Assembly (NCBI RefSeq): GCF_002631205.1
Contig: NZ_PDLO01000004.1
Coordinates: forward strand, 310,001-374,000
Length of the DNA: 64,000 nt
Origin: Neolewinella marina
GTDB lineage: Bacteria; Bacteroidota; Bacteroidia; Chitinophagales; Saprospiraceae
Direction: 5' to 3'
Position numbers and translations under genes: made by a program
Shown here: in pieces, positions 1 through 8,209 of the stretch
How positions within the stretch are numbered: position 1 is the stretch's first letter
Layout: the number at the start of each line of letters is the position of its first letter
The notes under the pieces: generated by a model
What the model was told of the DNA's origin: nothing
The model's input: only the letters and a program-made list of their open reading frames with translations
Database searches by the model: none

Positions 1-123
1 CAGCCGCAGGCTCACCAGGCGTTCGCCGCCGCGCTTCTGGTTCCAGAGGTACAGCAGTACCGGCACCGCCGCGAAGGGCAGCAGCCAGGGGTAGACGAAG
101 GTAAATTGGTTCCACCAGCCCAT
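1..123 (-). CDS. BatA-like aerotolerance protein, N-terminal fragment
   Basis: The gene runs off the left edge of the window; only the first 41 codons are visible. They begin MGWWNQFTFVYPWLLPF, followed by a hydrophobic stretch (AAVPVLLYLWNQK) and a positively charged RGGERLVSLRL. This matches the short N-terminal membrane anchor of the BatA/aerotolerance-regulator family, in which a membrane segment precedes a von Willebrand A domain; the VWA part would lie outside the window. The start ATG shares one base with the stop of the upstream gene (TAATG), so the two are translationally coupled. Family assignment rests on the N-terminus and the neighbouring Bat-type gene. Confidence 0.6.
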   Translation of the reverse strand, partial: MGWWNQFTFVYPWLLPFAAVPVLLYLWNQKRGGERLVSLRL

Positions 124-1097
124 TACACCTGCGGTTTGGGGGGTGAGGCCACGGCTTCCTCCTCCGTTTCCGGCCGGGGCTGGGTGGCTACGATGAAGGT
201 GCGTACCCGGTCCAGGCTGCGGGGGTGAAGCTCCGCGGCGGGGGTGGCCTTGGCGAACTTGACGAGGTCCGAGAGTTGCAGCAGTTCGTTGAGTTCCCCG
301 GCACGCTCGCGGTCCAGTTCCTCCCGGCGGTCCAGGGCGGAGGTGATCTGCCGCGTCGTCATTTCCAGGGCGGGTACGCCGAAGCGTTCTTCCAGGTAGG
401 CGCGCAGGATATGGGTCAGTTCCACGTAGTAGCGGTCGGTCCGTCCCGCTTGCCACAGCTGTTGCCGTTCCAGTTCATCCAGGGCTTCCAGGGCGCGCAC
501 GTGGGCGGGCGGCGGGGGCGGGGCCGCGGGTGCCAGGGCGGGTTGGCGGCGGCGGTAGGCCCGGATCCCGAAGAAGAGTCCGGCGGCGGCCAGCAGGGCG
601 AACAGCCACCAGAAATCCCAGAGGTTCCGCGGTTCCTCGATGATGGGCTTGATGGGCAGGATGTCGTCTTCGGCCGCGACGATGGCGCCGCGCACGGTCA
701 GCAGCAGGTCGGTGGTGTAGACCGTATCCCGGCGGCCGGCCGGCGTCTCGAAGTAGACGGGCAGCGGCGGGATGGCCACCTGCCCCGTATCGAAGCTGGT
801 GATCAGGAAGCGCTGCTCCAGCAGCAGTTCCGGGGTTTCGGCCAGGGTCTGCAGCCCACCGTCACGGATCACTTCCGCGGCGGGCAGGCCGTCGATGAGG
901 GTGGTCGCGACGGGGAATACGGTGGTGCCCGGCGGGGCCGATACGTTCACCGTCAGGTTGATCTGGTCGCCGATCACGATCTCCTTGCGCGCCAGCTCCG
1001 CCCGGGCGTTGACGGTGCGGTTCGTCGACTGCTGGGCGGTGGCGGAGAATCCCCACAGCAGGAGCAGGACCCAGAAGTAGTGGCGGCTGACTGGCAT
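123..1097 (-). CDS. Bat-operon membrane protein (BatD/DUF4381-like)
   Basis: A 324-aa protein with an N-terminal signal peptide (VLLLLWGFSATAQQ), a beta-rich periplasmic domain (about residues 25-160), one membrane segment near 170-185 (WWLFALLAAAGLFFGI), a proline-rich linker and a cytoplasmic helical domain containing YVELTHILRAYLEERFG. This layout is the one found beside BatA/VWA genes in Bacteroidota bat operons, which are tied to oxidative-stress tolerance and envelope function. I chose the ATG at 1097 instead of a TTG 15 bases upstream, because a promoter box TACCTTCG (1109-1102) lies exactly four bases before this ATG. The exact subfamily name is uncertain. Confidence 0.7.
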   Translation of the reverse strand: MPVSRHYFWVLLLLWGFSATAQQSTNRTVNARAELARKEIVIGDQINLTVNVSAPPGTTVFPVATTLIDGLPAAEVIRDGGLQTLAETPELLLEQRFLITSFDTGQVAIPPLPVYFETPAGRRDTVYTTDLLLTVRGAIVAAEDDILPIKPIIEEPRNLWDFWWLFALLAAAGLFFGIRAYRRRQPALAPAAPPPPPAHVRALEALDELERQQLWQAGRTDRYYVELTHILRAYLEERFGVPALEMTTRQITSALDRREELDRERAGELNELLQLSDLVKFAKATPAAELHPRSLDRVRTFIVATQPRPETEEEAVASPPKPQV

Positions 1098-1142
1098 GTC
1101 GCGAAGGTACAATGCGGGGGGAGTTTCCCGGTGGAGGCCCGC

Positions 1143-2303
1143 CTACCCTTTGAGCAGCTCTTCCAGGTAGTGGCGCTTCACCCCGAAGCGCTGCTTCAGC
1201 GCTTCCCATTGCACCCGCGCGCCGCCGCCCGCCTGCCCTTCGGACTTCACGGCGGTGATCATCACGTTCTTGGCGGTATGCTCCAGCGGGATGAACTCGA
1301 AGATCCTGGTGGCGTAGCCCCGGCCCTGGAGGTAGAGGGCCCGCAACCCGTCGGTAAGCATGGCGGCCTGCCGTTCGAGCATGATGCCGCTGTCGAGCAG
1401 GGGGCGCAGGTCGTCGGGTACCTCCATATCGCGGCGCACCTGCTTCTGGCAGCAGGGGGCCACGATCATGATCTCGGCCCCGGCGGTGATGCCCCGGAAG
1501 AGGGCGTCGTCGGTGGCCGTATCGCAGGCGTGGAGGGCGATGAGGACGTCGAGGCGGTCGGGGTGGTAGCTGTCGATGTACCCCTCCACGAAGTTCAGCC
1601 GGTCGAAACCATTCTCGGCCGCGATCTGCCGCCCCTTCTCCACCAGGGCGGGCCGCAGTTCCACGCCGGTTACGTTGACTTCCAGGCCCAGGGTGTTGGT
1701 CAGGTGGTCGTAGAGGACGAAGGTGAGGTAGCCGCTGCCCGAGCCCATATCGACGAGGTGGGCACCGGCGGGCAGGGGGTGGTGGTGGACGAGGTTGTCG
1801 ACGATCTCGACGAACTTGTTGATCTGCTTGTACTTGCGCCGGCCGGCGGCGGTCACCTGCCCGTCCGCCGTGGTGATGCCCAGGGCGTGGAGGTAGGGGC
1901 GGTCGGCGGGGATGTCGCGGTACTTTTGTCGGTTGTGCGCCAGTACCGGCGTTTCGTGGCGGGCGGGCTCCCCCCGCAGCCGGGCGTTACCCTTGCGGCT
2001 CTGCAGCAGGGAGAGCTGCTCGTCGAGGGTGAAGAGGTCGCCGTTGTAGTAGGTGGTGGCCAGTTGGTCGGTCAGGTAGGCCAGGCCGGCCTCGGGGGCG
2101 TAGTTCTTGGCCTCCTCCCGGTCGGCGTAGCGGTGGGTGACCTGCAGGACGGTCTCCCCCTTCAGCTCCACGGGGCGGGCGTAGAGGTTACGCGGGGTGG
2201 CGGGATCCTTGCGGCGGGGCTTGCTCAGGGTGAGCTTCGCGAGGCGGCCGGCGTGGAGGGCGCGGCCGGCGGCGGACCAGAACGTATCAATGGCTTCGGA
2301 CAT
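1143..2303 (-). CDS. Class I SAM-dependent methyltransferase (Methyltransf_32/METTL25-like)
   Basis: A 386-aa protein. The N-terminal half is basic and may bind RNA. The C-terminal half holds a Rossmann SAM-binding loop (VDMGSGSGYLTF, about residue 187), an acidic post-beta2 position (VTGVELRPALVEKG), a LIALHACDTATDD segment and the signature APCCQKQVRR, which is typical of the Methyltransf_32 (METTL25-like) family. Substrate unknown; family relatives are suspected rRNA or tRNA methylases. It starts four bases downstream of a consensus -7 box (TACCTTTG, 2315-2308), implying a leaderless transcript. It is separated by only 45 bases from the bat genes downstream, which have their own -7 box. 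Confidence 0.8.
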   Translation of the reverse strand: MSEAIDTFWSAAGRALHAGRLAKLTLSKPRRKDPATPRNLYARPVELKGETVLQVTHRYADREEAKNYAPEAGLAYLTDQLATTYYNGDLFTLDEQLSLLQSRKGNARLRGEPARHETPVLAHNRQKYRDIPADRPYLHALGITTADGQVTAAGRRKYKQINKFVEIVDNLVHHHPLPAGAHLVDMGSGSGYLTFVLYDHLTNTLGLEVNVTGVELRPALVEKGRQIAAENGFDRLNFVEGYIDSYHPDRLDVLIALHACDTATDDALFRGITAGAEIMIVAPCCQKQVRRDMEVPDDLRPLLDSGIMLERQAAMLTDGLRALYLQGRGYATRIFEFIPLEHTAKNVMITAVKSEGQAGGGARVQWEALKQRFGVKRHYLEELLKG

Positions 2304-2307
2304 GCCG

Positions 2308-2315
2308 CAAAGGTA
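2308..2315 (-). promoter_or_regulatory. -7 promoter box of the methyltransferase gene
   Basis: Perfect TAnnTTTG (TACCTTTG on the minus strand), with only CGGC between it and the ATG at 2303. In Bacteroidota this box ends about four bases before the transcription start, so the mRNA should begin at or next to the start codon. The -33 TTG is not clear here. Confidence 0.6.
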
Positions 2316-2362
2316 AGGTGGGCGGGCGCCGGAGCCTCAGGGGAGAAAATGTTGTTTATTTT

Positions 2363-2390
2363 CCGTTTTAAAATATTTGCTTTTAAACGG
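2363..2390. repeat. AT-rich imperfect palindrome upstream of the NTF2-like gene
   Basis: CCGTTTTAAAA and TTTTAAACGG flank a short TATTTGC centre. It lies in the only AT-rich patch of the divergent intergenic region (2304-2440), 50 bases before the NTF2-like start. It could be an operator or a promoter-proximal hairpin; no regulator can be named. Confidence 0.4.
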
Positions 2391-2440
2391 CTCACGGCCT
2401 ATTTTACCTGGTCCATCCACTCACCAAACACACTACCGCC

Positions 2441-2806
2441 ATGACCATCCAGCAGATCGCCGACCGCCTCGTAGAGCTCAGCCGTAACCGCCAGTCCACC
2501 CAGGCCTACCGCGAACTTTTCGCCCAGAACGCCAGCAGCCACGAGATGCCCGGGGTGCCCGACGGAACGGTATCCGGCCTGGAAAACCTCATCGCCAAGA
2601 GCGAGGCCTTTGACCAGATGCACCGGGAGATTCACGAGCTTACCGTGACCGAGCCGCTGGTCTACCAGCACTTCTTCACCGTCGGCATGGGCATCGACGT
2701 GACCAAGAGCGACGGCACCCGCAGCCAGGAGCACGAAATTTGTGTCTACCAGGTGAAGGACGGCAAGATCGTCGACGAGCGTTTCGTCTACTCCATGCCC
2801 GGCTAG
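2441..2806 (+). CDS. SnoaL/NTF2-like small protein
   Basis: A 121-aa cytosolic protein with no signal peptide. The pattern of an N-terminal helix (IADRLVELSRNRQSTQAYRELF), a central HEMPG loop, and a C-terminal run of strands ending EHEICVYQVKDGKIVDERFVYSM is that of the SnoaL-like/NTF2 fold (cone-shaped alpha+beta barrel). Such proteins are used both as small isomerases or hydrolases and as binding scaffolds, so no reaction can be assigned. It is a single gene divergent from the methyltransferase gene and ends just before the tRNA promoter. Confidence 0.7.
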   Translation: MTIQQIADRLVELSRNRQSTQAYRELFAQNASSHEMPGVPDGTVSGLENLIAKSEAFDQMHREIHELTVTEPLVYQHFFTVGMGIDVTKSDGTRSQEHEICVYQVKDGKIVDERFVYSMPG

Positions 2807-2855
2807 CCCCGGCTGCCCACCCCCCGCGCGGCGCGATCCAGGATTTTTATCCCTA

Positions 2856-2886
2856 TTGCGCATTAAATCTCAACTGCTTACCTTTG
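2856..2886 (+). promoter_or_regulatory. Bacteroidota promoter of tRNA-Leu
   Basis: TTG at 2856-2858, a 20-base spacer, then TACCTTTG at 2879-2886, a textbook -33/-7 pair for the Bacteroidota primary sigma factor. The mature tRNA begins 12 bases after the -7 box, so the 5' leader is only a few nucleotides long. This site calibrates the other promoters in the window. Confidence 0.8.
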
Positions 2887-2897
2887 CGGTCGTTTTT

Positions 2898-2979
2898 GCG
2901 GGTGTGGTGAAATTGGTATACACGCTAGATTTAGGATCTAGTGCCGCAAGGCGTGAAGGTTCGAGTCCTTTCACCCGCA
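2898..2979 (+). tRNA. tRNA-Leu(UAG)
   Basis: An 82-base cloverleaf. The acceptor stem pairs GCGGGTG (2898-2904) with CACCCGC (2972-2978), with discriminator A at 2979; CCA is not encoded. The anticodon stem CTAGA/TCTAG encloses loop TTTAGGA, giving anticodon TAG (2932-2934), which reads CUA-type leucine codons. A long variable arm with its own GCC/GGC stem is diagnostic of class II tRNA (Leu/Ser/Tyr). The T arm carries TTCGAGT. Confidence 0.95.
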
Positions 2980-3007
2980 CATCATTCCGCCTCCTGGCGC
3001 GATTGAC

Positions 3008-3036
3008 GGCCTGCCCCCCGGTAGGCCTTTCTTTTA
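3008..3036 (+). terminator. Terminator after tRNA-Leu
   Basis: GGCCT...AGGCC hairpin with a C-rich loop followed by TTTCTTTT, between the tRNA and tig. Confidence 0.6.
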
Positions 3037-3048
3037 AAGTATAAGCAA

Positions 3049-4416
3049 ATGGCTGAAGTAACGTACGAGAAGACCGGGCCGGTCACGGGTCGCATCCAAC
3101 TCTTTTTCCCCAAGGAAGAATTGAGTAAGAAGCTCAATGAAGAGCTGAAAAAGGAAAGCAAGCGGGTCAACATTAAAGGATTCCGCAAAGGCAAGACCCC
3201 CATTTCGGCCCTCCGCAAGCTGATGGGCAACCAGGTCTTTGGCCCCCTGCTCGACCGCAGCATCCAGGAGGAGCTGTTCGGATACATCGAGGAGAATGAC
3301 CTGAAGTTGATCTTCAGCCCCCTGCCCGACGAAAGCGAGGAAGTGGAGCAGATCAGCGCCAACAACATCAAGGACCTGCGTCTGTCGTACGACCTCGGCC
3401 TGGAGCCCGAATTCGAGCTGCAGCTGCCCGAGCAGTCGTTCACCAAGTACGTGCTCGACACCAACGAGGAGTTCGTCGACGAGCTGGTCAGCAACCTGCG
3501 CAAGCAGCGGGGCGAAACCAAGGAGATCGAGGAAGGCCCCATTGAGGCCGAGGACATCCTCGACGTAACCATCCAGGAAGTGGACGGCGAGCTGACCAAC
3601 GACACCAAGCTGTACGTGGACAACCTCCAGGACGGCGTGAAGGAGCAGCTCATCGGCCAGTCCGTAGGCACCAGCATCACCCTCGACGACCTGAGCCAGG
3701 TAGAGTCCAACGCCAGCGACAGTCACGTACGCAAGTACCTGCTGGAACTGAGCGACGAGCAGAAGGACCTGGACCTCAGCGGCAAGACCTTCACCATCAC
3801 GGTGAACAAGATCAGCCGCCTGGTCCCCGCCGAACTGAATGAGGAGTTCTTCATCCAGTTCGACCCCGAGGGCAACGTCACCAACGAGGAGCAGCTGCGC
3901 GAGCGGCTGGCCGAGGAGAATGCCAAGGGGTTCAACGCCCAGGGCGTCTCGATGGCCAACTTCGAAATCCAGCGCGCCCTCGTGGAAGGTAACGACTTCG
4001 AGGTACCCGTGGAGCTGATGAAGAAACTCAGCAAGGACGACAGCGAATCCAACTTTGAGCTCTTCGAGCGCGGCGTCCGCTGGATGCTGATCCGCAACAA
4101 GGTGGCCGCCGAGAAGGAAATCGAGCTGCAGTACGAAGACGTACGCGCCGAGGCCCTGGAGTCGCTGATGCGCATGCTGGGTGGCCAGCGCCCCGCCTTC
4201 CTCAACGACGAGTTCCTGGACAACTACATCCAGAACATGCTCAAGGACGAGAAGCAGCGCGAGGAACTGAGCAACAACGCCATGGAGAAGAAGGTGATGG
4301 CCGCCATCCGCGAGGACGTCAGCCTGGTCGAGCAGCCCCTCTCGGTGGAGGAGTTCAACGAAACGATCAAGGCATTCAACGAAGCCAACACCCCGCCCTC
4401 CGCCGAGGAGGAATAG
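3049..4416 (+). CDS. tig: Trigger factor (ribosome-associated chaperone)
   Basis: A 455-aa protein. The N-terminal ribosome-binding domain contains the signature GFRKGKTP near residue 46, which docks on ribosomal protein L23 at the exit tunnel. A divergent PPIase-like middle region follows (about 150-260), then a long helical chaperone C-terminus rich in Glu and Lys. Bacteroidota trigger factors have a degenerate FKBP domain, as here. It holds nascent chains as they leave the ribosome. The gene lies 64 bases upstream of clpP and forms the widespread tig-clpP-clpX proteostasis cluster, so co-transcription is likely. Confidence 0.93.
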   Translation: MAEVTYEKTGPVTGRIQLFFPKEELSKKLNEELKKESKRVNIKGFRKGKTPISALRKLMGNQVFGPLLDRSIQEELFGYIEENDLKLIFSPLPDESEEVEQISANNIKDLRLSYDLGLEPEFELQLPEQSFTKYVLDTNEEFVDELVSNLRKQRGETKEIEEGPIEAEDILDVTIQEVDGELTNDTKLYVDNLQDGVKEQLIGQSVGTSITLDDLSQVESNASDSHVRKYLLELSDEQKDLDLSGKTFTITVNKISRLVPAELNEEFFIQFDPEGNVTNEEQLRERLAEENAKGFNAQGVSMANFEIQRALVEGNDFEVPVELMKKLSKDDSESNFELFERGVRWMLIRNKVAAEKEIELQYEDVRAEALESLMRMLGGQRPAFLNDEFLDNYIQNMLKDEKQREELSNNAMEKKVMAAIREDVSLVEQPLSVEEFNETIKAFNEANTPPSAEEE

Positions 4417-4480
4417 GCCCTCAACCCTAGCGACCCTGGTACCGTTTACGGGGAGAATCCTTCGACAAAATCAGAATACT

Positions 4481-5197
4481 ATGACTCCCCAAGTCCCCCA
4501 GGATGAATTCATGAAGTACGCTACCCGCCATATGGGTATGAGTACCATGCACCTGGAAAAGTACGCCCAGACCATCGGTGGCATGGCCACCCCCCAGGTG
4601 ATGGGCTTCTCCCCCAACGTAATCGAGGAGCGGCAGATGAACGTTGCCGCCCTGGACGTCTTCAGCCGCCTGATGATGGACCGCATCATCTTCATGGGCG
4701 TGGCCGTTACTGATTACGTGGCCAACGTGGTCCAGGCGCAGCTACTGTTCCTGGAGTCCGTTGACCCGAAGCGCGACGTACAGATGTTCATCAACAGCCC
4801 CGGCGGCAGCGTCATCGCGGGCATGGGCATGTACGACACCATGCAGTACGTCACCCCCGACGTGGCCACCATCTGTACCGGACTGGCCGCCTCGATGGGA
4901 TCCGTCCTGCTGGCCGCCGGCGAGAAGGGCAAAAGGTCCATCCTGCCCCACGCCCGGGTGATGATCCACCAGCCCAGCGGTGGCATGCAGGGTCAGTTCT
5001 CCGACATGGAGATCAACTACCGGCTGATCTCGAAGCTGCGTGAGGAGCTTTATACTATCTTGGCCAAGCATACGGGCCGTACCTTTGAAGAGATCGAAAA
5101 GGACAGCGACCGCGACAACTGGATGACGGCTCCGGAAGCGGTCAGCTACGGCCTGGTCGACGAGGTGCTGAACCGGGAAAAGAGCGAAGCCAAATAA
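4481..5197 (+). CDS. clpP: ATP-dependent Clp protease proteolytic subunit
   Basis: A 238-aa serine peptidase (family S14). The catalytic triad is visible: Ser in [10 protein letters not shown], His in [12 protein letters not shown] and Asp in EKDSDRDNW. The oxyanion-site segment is [18 protein letters not shown]. The protein is about 40 residues longer at the N-terminus than E. coli ClpP; that extension ([10 protein letters not shown]...QVMGFSPN) is probably a processed propeptide, as in other Bacteroidota. It assembles into a tetradecamer that degrades substrates unfolded by ClpX, encoded directly downstream. A strong terminator at 5233-5277 separates the two genes, so clpX can be uncoupled from tig-clpP. 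Confidence 0.95.
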   Translation: MTPQVPQDEFMKYATRHMGMSTMHLEKYAQTIGGMATPQVMGFSPNVIEERQMNVAALDVFSRLMMDRIIFMGVAVTDYVANVVQAQLLFLESVDPKRDVQMFINSPGGSVIAGMGMYDTMQYVTPDVATICTGLAASMGSVLLAAGEKGKRSILPHARVMIHQPSGGMQGQFSDMEINYRLISKLREELYTILAKHTGRTFEEIEKDSDRDNWMTAPEAVSYGLVDEVLNREKSEAK

Positions 5198-5232
5198 GTC
5201 CCTCGCCCCTTTCCCCTACCAATCAACTCACC

Positions 5233-5277
5233 CGGCGGGCCGAACAGACGCAATGTCTTCCGGCCCGCCGTTTTTTT
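5233..5277 (+). terminator. Intrinsic terminator between clpP and clpX
   Basis: A perfect 10-bp GC stem (CGGCGGGCCG at 5233-5242 and CGGCCCGCCG at 5261-5270) followed by seven T. It also shows that an in-frame ATG inside the hairpin (5253) is not the clpX start. Confidence 0.85.
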
Positions 5278-5309
5278 ACCGATACACCTACTTATACATC
5301 CCCCCTTAC

Positions 5310-6593
5310 ATGATGCGAGGTAAACGACAAGATTTCCGCTGTTCCTTCTGCGGCCGCGACAAAAGCGACGCCCTGGTCCTCGTGGCCGGGCTGGACGCCC
5401 ACATCTGCGAAGTCTGCGTGGAGCAGGCCCAGGAGATTGTCGCCGAGGAGCTCTACGGCGGCGTCAACCCCGAAGCCCCGGAAAGCCAGCCCCAGGTAAA
5501 GGCCCCCAAGTTTGAGTTCAAGCTTCCGAAGAACATCATCCCCAGCCAGATCAAGGAGCACCTGGACAAGTACGTGATCGGCCAGGAGGAAGCCAAGAAG
5601 ATCCTCTCCGTCGCCGTCTATAACCACTACAAGCGGCTGTCGCACCCCGCCACCACCGACGATGAGGTGCAGATCGAAAAGAGCAACATCCTGCTCGTAG
5701 GCCGCACCGGTACCGGCAAGACCCTGCTGGCCAAGACCATCGCCAAGCTGCTGCAGGTGCCCTTCGCCATCGTCGACGCCACGGTATTCACCGAGGCCGG
5801 CTACGTAGGCGAGGACGTGGAAAGCATCCTGTCGCGCCTCCTCCAGGTCTGCGACTACAACGTGGCCGCCGCCGAGCACGGCATCGTCTACATCGACGAG
5901 ATGGACAAGGTGGCCCGCAAGAGCGACAACCCCAGCATCACCCGCGACGTGAGCGGCGAGGGCGTCCAGCAGGCCATGCTGAAGATGCTCGAAGGCACCG
6001 ACGTGAACGTGCCCCCCCAGGGCGGCCGCAAGCACCCGGAGCAGAAGCTCGTCAAGGTGAACACCCAGAACATCCTCTTCATCTGCGGCGGCGCCTTCGA
6101 CGGCATCGAAAAGATCATCGCCCGGCGGACCAACACCAAGGTCATCGGCTACGGCAACGCCAACAAGCGGCAGATCAAGGAGGAGGATATGCTGCAGTAC
6201 ATCACCCACCGCGACGTGAAGCGCTACGGCATGATTCCCGAGCTCATCGGCCGCCTGCCCATCATCTCCTTCCTGCGCCCCCTCGACCTCGACGCCATGA
6301 AGCGCATCCTGGTAGAGCCCCGCAACAGCCTGCTGCGGCAGTACCAGCACCTCTTCCGCCTGGAAGGGATCAACCTAACCTTCACCGACGACGTCATCGC
6401 CTACATCGCCGAAACGGCCCTCGAGTACGAACTCGGCGCCCGCGGCCTGCGCTCCATCTGTGAAGCCATCATGACGGACGCCATGTTCGACCTGCCCGGC
6501 CGCAAGGACGTGAAGCACTACACCATCGACACCGTTTACGCCAAGTCCAAGCTGGAAGGCGGTATGCTGGAAGTGCTGCGCGCCGCGGCCTGA
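5310..6593 (+). CDS. clpX: ATP-dependent Clp protease ATP-binding subunit
   Basis: A 427-aa AAA+ unfoldase. The N-terminal zinc-binding domain has two CxxC pairs (CSFC and CEVC) for adaptor and substrate recognition. Walker A is GRTGTGKT, Walker B is IVYIDEMDK, the substrate-gripping pore loop is GYVGED, and the sensor II region contains ELGARGLRS. The hexamer feeds substrates to ClpP. I start at ATG 5310 (a second ATG follows at 5313); an upstream in-frame ATG falls inside the clpP terminator and would add residues unlike any ClpX N-terminus. Confidence 0.95.
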   Translation: MMRGKRQDFRCSFCGRDKSDALVLVAGLDAHICEVCVEQAQEIVAEELYGGVNPEAPESQPQVKAPKFEFKLPKNIIPSQIKEHLDKYVIGQEEAKKILSVAVYNHYKRLSHPATTDDEVQIEKSNILLVGRTGTGKTLLAKTIAKLLQVPFAIVDATVFTEAGYVGEDVESILSRLLQVCDYNVAAAEHGIVYIDEMDKVARKSDNPSITRDVSGEGVQQAMLKMLEGTDVNVPPQGGRKHPEQKLVKVNTQNILFICGGAFDGIEKIIARRTNTKVIGYGNANKRQIKEEDMLQYITHRDVKRYGMIPELIGRLPIISFLRPLDLDAMKRILVEPRNSLLRQYQHLFRLEGINLTFTDDVIAYIAETALEYELGARGLRSICEAIMTDAMFDLPGRKDVKHYTIDTVYAKSKLEGGMLEVLRAAA

Positions 6594-6671
6594 TTTTTTC
6601 ACCGCAGATCCCGCGGATTCCGGGCTCCGGCTGTTGTGCAGGAAACCCGCCGCGCGATCTGCGGTAAAAAA
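6594..6671. repeat. 78-bp element with 16-bp inverted ends between clpX and pdxH
   Basis: TTTTTTCACCGCAGATC immediately follows the clpX stop, and GATCTGCGGTAAAAAA lies just before pdxH. The ends are inverted copies with one base inserted. The 45-bp centre contains no gene. It may act as a bidirectional terminator or an attenuator hairpin, or it may be a miniature inverted-repeat element. Confidence 0.55.
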
Positions 6672-6682
6672 TACCCCTACCT

Positions 6683-7333
6683 ATGGCCATTGATGCCAAA
6701 AATCTCCGCGTCGACTACCAGGCCGACGAACTGCTGGAAAAGGACGCCCCCGACCAGCCCTTCCCCCTCTTCGACCGCTGGTTCCGGGAAGCCCAGGACA
6801 GCGACTGCCCCGAACCCAACGCCATGGTCGTGGCCACCGTCACCGCCCAGGGCCACCCCGCCGCCCGGGTGGTGCTGCTCAAGGAAGTGGACGAGCGCGG
6901 CTTCGTCTTCTACACCAACTACGACAGCCGCAAGGGACAGGAGATCGACGCCCACCCCCACGTGGCCCTCGTCTTCAACTGGCTGGAACTCCAGCGGCAG
7001 GTCCGCATCGAAGGCCGGGTGGAACGCCTCGACGATGCCACCGCCACCGCCTACTTCCAGAGCCGCCCCAAGAAGAGCCAGATCGGCGCCTGGGCCAGCC
7101 CCCAGAGCGACGTCATCCCCGACCGCGACTTCCTCGAACGGCGGCGGCAGGAACTCGAAGAACAATACCGGGACACCGACACCCTGCCCAAGCCCGACCA
7201 CTGGGGGGGCTACGTCGTGATCCCCGAAATGATCGAATTCTGGCAGGGCCGCAGCAGCCGCCTCCACGACCGACTGGCCTACCACCGGCCCGCCGAAGCG
7301 GAGGAATGGCAGCGCGAACGCCTGGCCCCCTAA
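6683..7333 (+). CDS. pdxH: Pyridoxine/pyridoxamine 5'-phosphate oxidase
   Basis: A 216-aa FMN-dependent enzyme that makes pyridoxal 5'-phosphate, the last step of de novo B6 synthesis and of salvage. Family landmarks are ARVVLLKEVDERGFVFYTNYDSRKG (FMN and substrate binding), the RVEGRV-like strand (RIEGRVERL), SRPKKSQIGAWAS, and the C-terminal signature EFWQGRSSRLHDR with the final ERLAP. Length is normal for the family. pdxA, an earlier step, lies at 13018-14130. The next gene starts 10 bases downstream, suggesting an operon. Confidence 0.95.
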   Translation: MAIDAKNLRVDYQADELLEKDAPDQPFPLFDRWFREAQDSDCPEPNAMVVATVTAQGHPAARVVLLKEVDERGFVFYTNYDSRKGQEIDAHPHVALVFNWLELQRQVRIEGRVERLDDATATAYFQSRPKKSQIGAWASPQSDVIPDRDFLERRRQELEEQYRDTDTLPKPDHWGGYVVIPEMIEFWQGRSSRLHDRLAYHRPAEAEEWQRERLAP

Positions 7334-7343
7334 ACTTCTCTCC

Positions 7344-7715
7344 ATGCAAACGGACGCCCACTGGGTTCAGCTTCAGACCGACATTGCCCGCTACCACACC
7401 CCCCTCCACGAAGCCGCCACCACGGTGGTGGACGAGAAGGTGAGCAACTACCCCATCTTCGTGGCCTACGCCGGCGAAGACCTGGAAAGCCTGCCCGGGA
7501 TCTACGTGATGGACGTACCCACCCCCCGCGACCTCGTCTGGACCATCAACCTCACCACCCTGGAAGAACTGGTGGCCAAGCAGGTGGTGACCCCCGACAA
7601 GGTCGACCCGTTCCGCAACGTCTACAAGGACAAGCCCGACAGCTTCTGCTTCCTCATCATCGACGAGGCCGGCGGTCGCTTCGGCTTCGTCAAGCAGCAC
7701 GTCGGCAAGGCCTGA
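7344..7715 (+). CDS. Small conserved hypothetical protein
   Basis: A 123-aa soluble protein of unknown family with no signal peptide or membrane segment. It contains alternating strands (YPIFVAYAG, GIYVMDVP, FCFLIIDEAGGRFGFV) suggestive of a compact alpha/beta fold. It begins 10 bases after pdxH and is followed 32 bases later by another small acidic protein, so all three are probably co-transcribed. No catalytic motif is recognised; a link to B6 metabolism is only positional. Confidence 0.65.
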   Translation: MQTDAHWVQLQTDIARYHTPLHEAATTVVDEKVSNYPIFVAYAGEDLESLPGIYVMDVPTPRDLVWTINLTTLEELVAKQVVTPDKVDPFRNVYKDKPDSFCFLIIDEAGGRFGFVKQHVGKA

Positions 7716-7747
7716 CCGTCTTTCACCCCATCCCCCCTATTCCGACT

Positions 7748-8209
7748 ATGATTTCCGAAGCCGCCATTAACCGTACCCTCGACCGCCTCGAATCCGGCGA
7801 CGAAGCGTACGAACAACAGATCCAGGACTTTGCCGAGAGCCAGCCCGAGCTCATGGAGTACCTCACCAACGAGGACGTAGAGGCCTTCACCGAAGGGGAA
7901 CGGGAGCTGCTGCTCTTCGCCGCCCTGGTCATCTTCCAGTCGATTGACGACGAGCAATCCGGACTGCCCGAGGTGACCGGCGACGCCATCGCCACCGCCG
8001 AGGAACGCAACTACGAGATCATGGCCGGCAGCAAGGGGGCCACCCTCCGCGATCGCTTCACCCCCTTCTTCGAGCAGAGCGAGGAGGAGGAGCTGCTGGC
8101 CTTCGTCGAGGACCTCACCCTCTCCGAAGAGGAAGGCGACGCCATTTCCCCCGAGGCGCGGGAGCCCTTCTTCGTGACCCTCAAGACGGTCATCGACACC
8201 CTCACCTAG
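7748..8209 (+). CDS. Small acidic hypothetical protein
   Basis: A 153-aa, very acidic, mostly helical protein with runs such as SEEEELLAF and LSEEEGDA. It has no signal peptide and no cysteine. Family not recognised. It is the last gene of the pdxH group. Its stop codon overlaps the 3' end of the convergent MFS gene by eight bases, so the two transcripts would be antisense at their tails. Confidence 0.6.
   Translation: MISEAAINRTLDRLESGDEAYEQQIQDFAESQPELMEYLTNEDVEAFTEGERELLLFAALVIFQSIDDEQSGLPEVTGDAIATAEERNYEIMAGSKGATLRDRFTPFFEQSEEEELLAFVEDLTLSEEEGDAISPEAREPFFVTLKTVIDTLT

Noticed and set aside
225-2444. Very long open frame antisense to the bat and methyltransferase genes
   Set aside because: In this GC-rich genome long antisense frames are common. 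It is low in complexity (His/Gly/Val-rich), spans two genes and an intergenic region, and the opposite strand encodes clear protein families.
5253-5309. Upstream clpX start
   Set aside because: The ATG lies inside the clpP terminator hairpin, and the added residues are not ClpX-like.
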